Shown here: one piece after another, positions 55,925-64,000 of the stretch
Position numbering within the stretch: the first letter of the stretch is position 1
How the letters are laid out: every line of letters starts with the position of its first letter
NCBI RefSeq assembly: GCF_026212465.1
Contig: NC_080058.1
Coordinates: 701,001 to 765,000, forward strand
Reading direction: 5' to 3'
Length of the DNA stretch: 64,000 nucleotides
From: Amaranthus tricolor
Taxonomy: Eukaryota; Streptophyta; Magnoliopsida; Caryophyllales; Amaranthaceae
Notes under the pieces: model-generated
Databases searched by the model: none
Seen by the model: only the letters and a program-made list of their open reading frames with translations
Told to the model about the DNA's origin: nothing
Made by a program: the position numbers and the translations under genes

Positions 55925-56235
55925 TGTAAATTTTTCTTTTGGCCTTAGTGTCATATCCATGTTTTAGATTATTGATGTGCTCTTAAATTATCTTTTGGTG
56001 TTCTTGCCATCTTGCTTCTCTTGTTTCTTTATTAGTTTTTTTGTTTTTTTTGTTGGTTCTACTTATTTATTTTATCTATATGCATTCATTTTATCTTTCC
56101 GTGTAGCTACGTCACCTTATCTCTTTTGGCCGCGCTCTTCTTTATAGGTATGAGTTGTCGCCGTCCTTTCCTCTCCAGACTCTGTCTATAATTTTCTATG
56201 AGCGGGATATAGAAGGTAGGATGTTGATAATGTTG
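55925..56235 (+). mobile_element. 5'-truncated retroposon, copy A (RTE-like 3' end)
   Basis: It shares with the copy at 57.4-57.75 kb a T-rich upstream part ('ttttagtgtc', 'gttttctttt', 'ggttctactt'). Both also share a GC-richer 3' part (GGTATGAGTTGTCGCCGTCC ... CCAGACTCTGTCTATAATTT ... GAGCGGGATAT). Plant RTE-type LINEs have 3' ends of this kind. No coding region remains. Confidence 0.5.
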
Positions 56236-57439
56236 CTTTAGTGCTTGATGAGTTGATTCCAAGCTAGTTCTTACATCATTTAATTAATTAGATCCTTTAA
56301 ATTTTTCCATTAAGGTAGTGCCTAGTAGGATGTTCATTCTTAAATAGAAACTCCTTTATTCCATCTTATTTGTTCTCCTCACTTTTTCCAAATAGAAAAT
56401 TTCATAAAAGTTTTCTTATTATAAATCTTTTTATTTTAAGATATGTTTCTTATCCTCATTTACCTAGCAAATTTCTTACTACAAAATAATAATATATTTA
56501 CAATTTTACCTCAAGAAGCAACGTGATTCCATTTCTTTAAGTTAAACCTTCAGTGTTAATAATGTTTCAATTTTTTTTAAATTTTTTACTCTCTTATAAT
56601 TGGATTTTATGATTTCCAATGCACATATTTATTATTGCTAACAATTTATTATTTATAGTAACACAAAATCAACATATTTCAACATTTTACTATCCTCTTT
56701 ATCTTCTTCCATATTTTAAACAATTATTCTCTTGAGAAATTGTCTCTTTGTGAGATGTATTTCAAATCTAGTCAATTAATAATTAATGTCTATTTAACAT
56801 ATTTTTAATGTCTATTTATATTATTTTTAATGCTTATTTATTATATCCTTAATACATATTTTTAATATTTTAAATGTTTACTTATATTATCTTAACACAA
56901 AAATTTATGAATTTAAATTGATTAACATTATTACCCACTTACCTAGCTAGTTGCCTGAAAAAGTGGCTGGTCAAATTGTTAATGGACAACCAAGATTTGC
57001 ACGAATTACTAAGAGAATCAATGGTTTCATTTTTGTATGCACTCCTTTTGTAGGGAAACATTTTTATTTTAGTCCGTATTTTATATTTTAATAATAATGT
57101 TTTAATCATAATTTTTGATTTTTAATCACACATTACTCTTCATTTTTAATTTTATTTATGTAATTTAATTGCTTTTACTATTTTCTTAATACCTGTGCAA
57201 TTGTAGTTTATTTTATTATCAAGGGCACGAAAGTAATATAATGTACAAAGGAAATACTCTTTTGTTTACCTTTAATATTCTCATTTGCTTTTTACACGGT
57301 TTTTAAAATATGTGTTTGAGACTCAATATATATAAATACATTTGAAAAAAAATATTAAAGTAATTTTGTTATTGCACTATTTTTCTTATTTGAGAGTTTT
57401 CTATTACTAGGAGTCTTAACTCTTTTTAGTAAGAAAAAT

Positions 57440-57752
57440 TACTTAGGACTTTTTTTGGCACATTTATCTTTTAATTTTAGTGTCCTTAACCTTTTAGTTT
57501 ACCTTTTAGTGTCTTTAACCTTTTGCTTTTATCGTTTCCTTTCTATTAGTTCATTGTTTTCTTTTGTAGTGGTTCTACTTTTTTTTTAATAGGCCTTTAA
57601 GTTATCTATCACGTGTAATTACGTCTCTTTATCTTCCTGGAGCCGGGGGACTCTTTTGACCGTACTCTCCTTTATGGGTATGAGTTACCGTCGTCTTTCC
57701 CTCCCCAGACCCTGACCTTAGTTTACTATGAGCAGGATATACTGGGTAGATA
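57440..57752 (+). mobile_element. 5'-truncated retroposon, copy B (RTE-like 3' end)
   Basis: The 3' part GGGTATGAGTTACCGTCGTC ... CCCCAGACCCTGACCTTAGT ... GAGCAGGATATACTGGGTAG ends in GATGATGATGA. This is a better-preserved relative of copy A. A repeated 'cttttagtgtccttaacc' occurs at its 5' side. Confidence 0.55.
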
Positions 57753-58655
57753 GATGATGATGATTTATCTTTCAATGTCATCTTAAAAAAGGTAATATTG
57801 AAATTTTCTAGCTAGAAGAAAAAACTAAAGATGATTTTCACATGTAAACCTTATGATTCAATATTTAACCTGAATGTCATTATAAGCTACTATCTTAGTG
57901 TTTGTGCCATTGTAGGTGGGTGCAAATAAATACGAAGAAAGTATATCATAAAACCTTATACGTCGAGATAAATCTAATAATATTTTATATTTTATAAAAA
58001 AGTCTTGTATAAAATCATCTTTCTTATCTAGCATATTTTCTTTTGGAAAATATATGGAAACTACCAACATTTGTTTGAACCCTAAGTTAACTCAAAATTC
58101 TAAAAATTAATGGGGCACAACCCAGAATTTTTGATTCGAAAGTTGAAAATAATCTAGCTAAAAAAAAGGAAAAATAAGGTTATAACCAATTTTCTTAATT
58201 TTGTCAAATTTTTCGATTTCACATATAGTTGATAAATTGGGGTTCCACAATCTTGAAAAATGTACACCACCAATTGGATAACATAACAAAATGTCATATT
58301 TACCCTTGGGCTTAACCAAAACATTAAAACGCTGAATTTCCAAAAAAGACAGCTACTTTTGTGAGAGACTGTCTCTTTAAAAGAAACTTTAAAACAAGAA
58401 GTCAATATTAATTTTTTTTTTTTAATTTGTATTAATTGAATTTTTTAACCCATATATCTAATGCGTCTGTCATTTACAACAATTTATGAAAAAAAAAAAT
58501 CACTTTAAAAGAAATTTCTCCAATTCGCAATATAAATTAGGGTTTTCTTTTCTCCCTTCCAACCCTTTCTTCTCCCCCAAAATCATATCAATTCATTCTA
58601 TCTTGCAAACCCTAGGTGAGAGAAAAACCCCTAAAATCCCCCAAATCAAAAAACC
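57753..58655. other. Spacer and promoter/5' leader of the MBS-type gene
   Basis: AT-rich. The last about 130 bp (from ATATAAATTAGGG, 58531-58543) are CT-rich and look like a plant leader: a possible TATA (TATAAATTA) lies 120 bp before the ATG. Confidence 0.45.
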
Positions 58656-58970
58656 ATGACAGGAAAAGCTAAGCCAAAGAAGCACACAGCCAAAGAACTC
58701 GCAGCTAAACTCGACGCCGCAACCACCAATCGTGGTGGCGGTAAAGCCGGTGTTGCAGATCGTACGGGCGCAGTCAAAGGTGGTCATGCCAAATTTGAAT
58801 GTCCTCATTGCAAAACCACTGCTCCCGATGTGAAATCAATGCAAATTCATCACGATTCTAAACACCCAAAAATCCCTTTTGATGAATCCAAGATTAATAA
58901 TCTTCATGCGAGTACGTCTACCGATCCCAACAAACCTAAGCCTGGTGTTCGTGGTAGTTTAAAGAAGTAA
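58656..58970 (+). CDS. MBS1: MBS1/MBS2-type small zinc-finger protein (METHYLENE BLUE SENSITIVITY)
   Basis: Single exon, 104 aa, start MTGKAKPKKHTAKELAAKLD at the first ATG of the leader. It has a basic N-terminus, a conserved NRGGGKAG block and one C2H2 zinc finger (C-x2-C ... H-x4-H in FECPHCKTTAPDVKSMQIHHDSKHP). The C-terminus KPKPGVRGSLKK is also conserved. The length matches the family. MBS proteins are conserved in plants and act in acclimation to singlet oxygen, in the nucleus/cytosol and in stress granules. Whether this is MBS1 or MBS2 cannot be settled. No defect is seen. Confidence 0.92.
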   Translation: MTGKAKPKKHTAKELAAKLDAATTNRGGGKAGVADRTGAVKGGHAKFECPHCKTTAPDVKSMQIHHDSKHPKIPFDESKINNLHASTSTDPNKPKPGVRGSLKK

Positions 58971-59254
58971 TTTTTCCTTTTTTTTTTGTAATTTTTATGG
59001 TCAAATTCTGATTTTGTCATGTGGGTTCCTGTCAAAACCTGGTTATGTGATATGGGTTTCTTTGTTCTTGATGTCGTGAGATATAATATGATGTGCAGTT
59101 GCTTTTCTTGATCCTGAATTGATTGAGGAAAAGAAAGATTGATGAACAAAAAGGGGATTAAGGAGCATTAATTTATTCATAATCAATGTCTTGGCTATGG
59201 ATTAGTGTTTGTTTATCTTTCATCATATTAAATCCGAGTTTGTGGTGTTTCAAT

Positions 59255-59392
59255 AAATGTATAATAGGAGCTTTTCTTCATCTTTTCTGATTTCTGAATA
59301 ATTTTGAGATCTGAGTTTTAATTAAATGTATAATAGGAGCTTTTCTTCATCTAATTCTGATTCCTGAATAATTTTGAGATCTAAGTTTTAAT
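59255..59392 (+). repeat. Two tandem 69-bp units downstream of the MBS gene
   Basis: 59255-59323 and 59324-59392 share AAATGTATAATAGGAGCTTT through GAGATCT(G/A)AGTTTTAATT, with about four differences. It may lie in the distal 3' UTR or just beyond it. Confidence 0.85.
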
Positions 59393-61318
59393 TAATTTAC
59401 TTTATCTATGCTATTTTGCCTATGATTTATTTCGATGACCTATATATTTATTGTTCTTTTTTTTTTTGATTATAGGGGATCAAGTTAAAATGAATTATTA
59501 AATTGCACATAACGCAAGTACCAATAAGTAATCGAAAATATTTTTTTTGTTATGGGTAATGTTGGGTATATTCAACCTTTAAACTAAGTGGAAGTCACAT
59601 GAGAGCAATTGAAGTTGTTGATTAATGTTTTATCAAAATTAATTGTTTAAATATTAGTGGAGTAATTATTTAATTACATGTTATTGGACTTAAACTAACA
59701 AGTATCTCCATCCGATTAACACATGGGAAGAAGTGGTGTTATTTTGGTGCAAAATTTGATGACAAGATATAAAAATACTTGCAAATAGCAAGGCTTATGT
59801 GATATAAATTGATGATAAGCCTTAAGCAATCTTTTAGATAGTTGAGATATTATATTATTAAATAATAAATTTGTTGAGGGAAAAGTGAGAATCATAAATA
59901 TAAAAATATATATATATATAGAAATCATAACTAATAAAAATATATTTTTATAAAGTTAGCGGGAAACATATTAGGATAATAAAGGATATAAAAATGTTAT
60001 GAAATTAGTGGAAGATATGTAGGAACTATAAGCATTATTAAAAGATTAAAATGAGAATGAATAAGGTTATTTTTGTTCAAAATTTGTGATAAAAATAAAA
60101 AGATTTCTTATGAGAATAAGAAAAGAAACATCCAAAATGAACGGATGGTGTATTGTTTAAAATAGAATTAAATTGATAGACTTATTATCAAATTGTAGAA
60201 TCTAGTTATTGGTGGTGTTTGGTATAGTTATTCCATCTTTAGCTTATATGATCATAAACTAAGGAATATGAATATCATTTTGGTGATTGAGTTAAAGATG
60301 TTGAAAGGTAGAACTACAAGTGTGATTTAAGCTATGGTTAACATTTCTTTTTTGAGCTTAGTATAAGGCTAGTGGTGAATTTTTGCTAATTATGGCAGGA
60401 AAGTTGAGAAAAAACTATTCCCAAAAATAGAAGTGAACATAGACTTTGAGTTGGGATCAAAAAATTTCAAAAAGATTTATTAGGTGAAAGGTGGAAAATA
60501 TTTATGAATTTGGAGTGTATTTGAACAAAAAAGATCAAGTATTGGTTTACAACTAAAAGTCTAACATAACAAACATTGCCATTTATCGATCTCAAATTGA
60601 TCCAACACTTGAGAAGAACAATCAAACAAAGAAAAATAAATCCGACACCGACACCATTTTTCTGAATGAAGTTCATACTTATTCCGCAACTGAGATAAAA
60701 CCCCATTCTCAAAATACGTTGTTGGAAAAATTGGGTTAGAGATCGCCTTAATCGAATGTGTATTCCGTCTCCGTCGTGTTTACATATTGAACGAACACCA
60801 AGTATTTACACTAATGCTTCTTCTGCTTCTTAATTCCAATCGCTTCATAGTACAATACAATACTTTGAAGGTGTTAAAAATCTGATGAAAACAACATCAA
60901 AGAGAACACTAAATAGACATGTACTCTTATCATTTCATAGGGAAACAAAAATGAAAACAACAACCTATTGAGCAAAAAATTCATGCTATTTTACACTATG
61001 GTTTAAACATCATCCTAAGTTTTACCAAAAAAGTCGTATCGTAGCATCTAGCAATGGCAATGCGATAAACGTAGTTGTCGATCATATTACCGATCACATT
61101 GCTGAATGCAGATGTGGCTGAAGGGTGTATATATAACATGAATGTTAACAGTACTGGTAAGTAGTACTAATAGTAAAGAAAAGATATCATTAACCCTTTT
61201 TTATTATAAATAAAACATAACACCCCATTTGGTAACATATTACATTTTGCTTATGCATTTACTAATTATCAAATTTAGCCAACATTATCTTGCATAGATG
61301 TAACTAAACATGCAAGAG
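59393..61318. other. Spacer and probable 3' UTR of the seipin gene
   Basis: AT-rich, no supported gene. The 200-300 bp just before 61319 are the likely 3' UTR of the minus-strand seipin gene. A 15-bp (TA) run is near 59907. Confidence 0.5.
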
Positions 61319-63474
61319 TTAGCTCACCAAAGGATACGAGCATTCTGAGTCACCAACATCTTCTTCCAAGGCAGGACCGAGATCTTCTTTTAACACAGTG
61401 TAACTTGAAGCCGATGTTGAACCAACAATATCCGAAAAAGCACTTTTACTCAAAAGCGCGGCCTTTCTCTTCCTTCTACATTGTTGCCATTTTCTAAGTG
61501 TTTCCGAGAACTCTTTCCCTTCTCGCATTCTCACCTCCGATGACTCATCTCTTATAGCATCGGCTCCTCTTCCGTCACCTTCATGATGATCACTTGCTCT
61601 TACGATCGGAAAAAGTAAGAAGGATCTAAAGAAGCAAAAGAGGAGTAAAAGAAGCATAATATAGAAATACAATGAAGTCCACACATAGAAAGTCCATTTC
61701 CAATCATGGATCAACTCTTTCAACCTAGGTAACTTGGAGTGCATTATAATCTCGGCCTCGTAGATTTGAGGTAGTAAGTACGGAAACCCTGCACGAGGCA
61801 TAAGTGTGATCTTAATAGCTTCTGTTCTTAAATTGTTGTCCTCCTTGTATCGAAGCATTTGCACTTTCATCTTCTGAGTCTCTCGGGATAACCCAAGTAA
61901 TATAGGGAAGCTCATTATAAATGTACGCATTAGCCTTATAGGATAGCTATGAAATTCTAGCATCGAAGGTTGGCTTGATCTAGCTATTACTTTTCCATTG
62001 GTTGACACAACTTCTGCCATCAACTATCGACAAAAGAGAACGCAATGAAGCTCAACAATCAGTAACCTCTTCATCAGCCAAAAAAATTTAAAACATCGCT
62101 TATTTTACATTTTTTTTCGTAATTTTAGGACCTAAAAGCTCTACAATCAAAAACATTATATTTGTAGGTTTAACGGCTTTTTCGATTATTGGTACTAAAC
62201 GATGGTAGTTAATGATTTATAGTATAAATTTTCATGAAATATACAATGTTATTCCCAAAACTTTGATCGTAAATTTTAGTATTTTTTTTCACACTTTCTA
62301 TTACTACCTAATAAACATTTTCATTTGGTAATGTGTTGGAATGAATTGCGAGACAATGAGAAGCCATTTTTCTACTAAAAATTAGACAAATTTTTCATAC
62401 TTACTATGTCGTATGAGTCATGTACGGTGAAACATCTATTAAAGCCATTTTTCTAGTACACTTTACACTTGCAATTTCTATATATAAGTACATTGAAACT
62501 TCTTTAGAAATCTTGATCAATAATTTTGATAATTTATTGATTGTATCAAATAATAATGCACAATTTCACCTAATCTCAAGTCAAATACATGCAAATCCAC
62601 AAATCTTGGGTAGTATATGTACCCACTGTTTTCTTTAATTCTTATTCACAAATCTTCTCTCATTTTCTCACTTTTTAAATCCTACCCACACAATTTAGTG
62701 ATTCATACAAATTTCTTAATACTTGTGTCAATCATGGATTGTTCAACCTTATTAAGCACATTATCGTTTGATTTTGTTCTAGATCTGCCAGTGTAGTAGA
62801 TAGGTCCAACCTACGTCTATCAAAGTACAACAAACCATAATTTATTTTTTCCGATTCAGAATTAGTTATAGTCAAAAACCAACCATACTAAGCTTTAATT
62901 TTACGAACTAAAGTAGCAAACGAACATTCATCATAATCAAAACTAAATCTCGAATCAAGATTACCTGATAGACACCAACATCACGATTATAATCGGAATC
63001 AGGGAACACAAATTGAACACAAACATGAAAAGTATGCCCAACAGGTACTCCACTACTCTTTCTACCTTCTCTTCCTCTAAACACAAACACAGCTTCAGGA
63101 TTAACATCAGTATAATCAAAGTACAACTTTTCTCTTATAACTACAGGATGTTCTACCCAATAATTTACCAACAACACCCCAAGTAGAATTGAAAACAACA
63201 TCATCAAGCTTAGGACCGTGCCCGCGTAAACGGCACCGAGTAGCCCTTGCCCGACTTTTCGAGCCATCTTTAGAGCTTGAACCCGACCTGAACCTGAACC
63301 CGAATCATCGAGGGTAGAATTGGAAAGGGGAGGAGATTTGAAGGATGATGGGATTAAGATGGAAGACAGAGTATTGGCTATAAAGTCTATTTGGGTTTCA
63401 AGTAGGTTTGGAAACCAGTTTGTGAGTAGTGTTATTTTTTGTATTATGTTTATGCCTTTTTGTTGACCTTCCAT
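61319..63474 (-). CDS. Seipin family protein (lipid droplet biogenesis)
   Basis: Two exons on the minus strand: 63474-62965 and 62023-61319 (GT-AG intron of 941 bp, phase 0), together 1,215 nt or 404 aa. Start MEGQQKGINIIQK. A hydrophobic segment at about residues 78-105 (GAVYAGTVLSLMMLFSILLGVLLVNYW) and a second near residues 285-315 (FYVWTSLYFYIMLLLLLFCFF) bracket the lumenal fold, the usual seipin layout. Family blocks include HPVVIREKLYFDY, GHTFHVCVQFVFPDSDYN across the exon junction to LMAEVVSTNGK, SSQPSMLEFHSYPIRL, and IYEAEIIMHSKLPRLK. Seipins form ER rings at ER-lipid droplet contact sites and shape droplet size. Length and short N-terminus suggest the SEIPIN1-like branch rather than the longer SEIPIN2/3. 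The cytosolic tail (about 90 residues) is charged and Ser-rich. No break is seen. Confidence 0.93.
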
Positions 63475-63684
63475 TGTTGTGATGTTGAAGTTTGAGGATC
63501 AATGGAAGGAAGAGGTGATGACTAATGAGTGTTGTTTGAGAATGGATGAGAGGAAGATGGTTTGGAATGGAGGCATGCACTGTGAGAGTTTATTTGACAT
63601 GTGTCTTACTCATGGGAGGTTGGAAACCAGGTGTTCCAAGGATGGTCTTGGAGTTTAGAAAATGACGTTGTGATATATATAAAT
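63475..63684 (-). promoter_or_regulatory. Upstream region of the seipin gene
   Basis: 5' leader and proximal promoter on the minus strand. The leader just upstream of the ATG is CT/CA-rich when read on the minus strand. The foldback element begins about 210 bp upstream of the start codon. Confidence 0.4.
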
Positions 63685-63965
63685 AAATTACAGTCTTAAA
63701 ATTTAGCATTTTTTCCAAATTATAGATTTAATGTTTATTTTTTTGCTAATTACAGCCATTAAAGTATCAAAGTTTACAAGTTTAAGCCAAAAACATATAA
63801 TACCGACCATTCATCATCAAATTCCGACCACTAAAATGGACGAAATTATGTGTTGGCCTGAACCTGTAAACTTTGATACTTTGTTGGATGTAATTCGCAA
63901 AAAATAAACATTAAGACTATAATTCGCAAAGGTGTTAAACTTTAAGACTATAATTTGCTAATATT
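63685..63965. mobile_element. Foldback element, copy 2 (same family as 45.1 kb), upstream of seipin
   Basis: Two inverted halves: on the left, CTTAAAATTTAGCATTTT, TTGCTAATTACAGCC and AAAGTATCAAAGTTTACA. On the right are the reverse complements TGTAAACTTTGATACTTT, GTAATTCGCAAA and TTAAACTTTAAGACTATAA. The centre reads CCGACCATTCATC/CCGACCACTAAAATGG. It can fold into one long hairpin. Non-coding; ends not fixed. Confidence 0.75.
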
Positions 63966-64000
63966 CTAAATAAAATAAAATAAACTAAAATATATATGGA

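Noticed and set aside
62420..62638. 72-residue plus-strand frame within the seipin intron
   Set aside because: Lies in the intron, no family features, AT-rich codon use.

Overview
This is nuclear DNA from a flowering plant, most likely a eudicot. It is AT-rich and mostly intergenic, with long-intron genes using GT-AG splice sites, a DYW-type PPR gene, plant-only families (RIC, PFA-DSP, MBS) and plant LTR retrotransposons and MITEs. The species cannot be read from the sequence.

Region 1 (1,011-13,755) is one complete Tat-lineage Ty3/Gypsy LTR retrotransposon. Its two 727-bp LTRs differ at only two bases and it is flanked by the 5-bp duplication GAATC, so it inserted recently. Gag-pol is on the plus strand but is broken by one in-frame TAG and one frameshift. 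Between pol and the 3' LTR lies a long extra region. It holds an apparently intact four-exon gene on the opposite strand (928 codons after splicing, 'putative gypsy type transposon' domain plus coiled coil), with its own TATA box. Two arrays of a repeated hairpin motif (core AAGTCGGACCCC) flank this gene. It is the most interesting object in the window.

Region 2 (14.4-29.5 kb) carries host genes on the plus strand: a GDT1-like/PML3 Golgi-type cation transporter (9 exons, 294 aa), an intronless DYW-type PPR protein, and a RIC CRIB-domain ROP effector (3 exons, 185 aa). Two long-inverted-repeat MITEs, each with a perfect 9-bp target duplication typical of Mutator-like elements, lie at 25.8 and 30.4 kb. 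They share an unusual internal series of short palindromes. A Stowaway-type MITE is at 31.0 kb.

Region 3 (31.3-45.9 kb) is gene-poor. It holds two MITE-like elements embedded in long (TA)n arrays (35.8-36.5 and 40.5-41.1 kb), another (TA)n array at 44.1 kb, a foldback element at 45.1 kb, and one promoter-like segment with a tiny possible first exon at 40.0-40.2 kb.

Region 4 (45.9-53.5 kb) holds an atypical dual-specificity phosphatase gene (PFA-DSP, 5 exons, 219 aa) followed by an old, decayed Ty1/Copia element with a 5-bp target duplication (AAAGT).

Region 5 (53.5-64 kb) holds 3' ends of what look like truncated non-LTR elements, an MBS-type zinc-finger gene (104 aa), a seipin gene on the minus strand (2 exons, 404 aa) and a second copy of the foldback family seen at 45.1 kb. 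The host genes look like unrelated neighbours. The biology they share is the way mobile elements have packed the spaces and introns between them.
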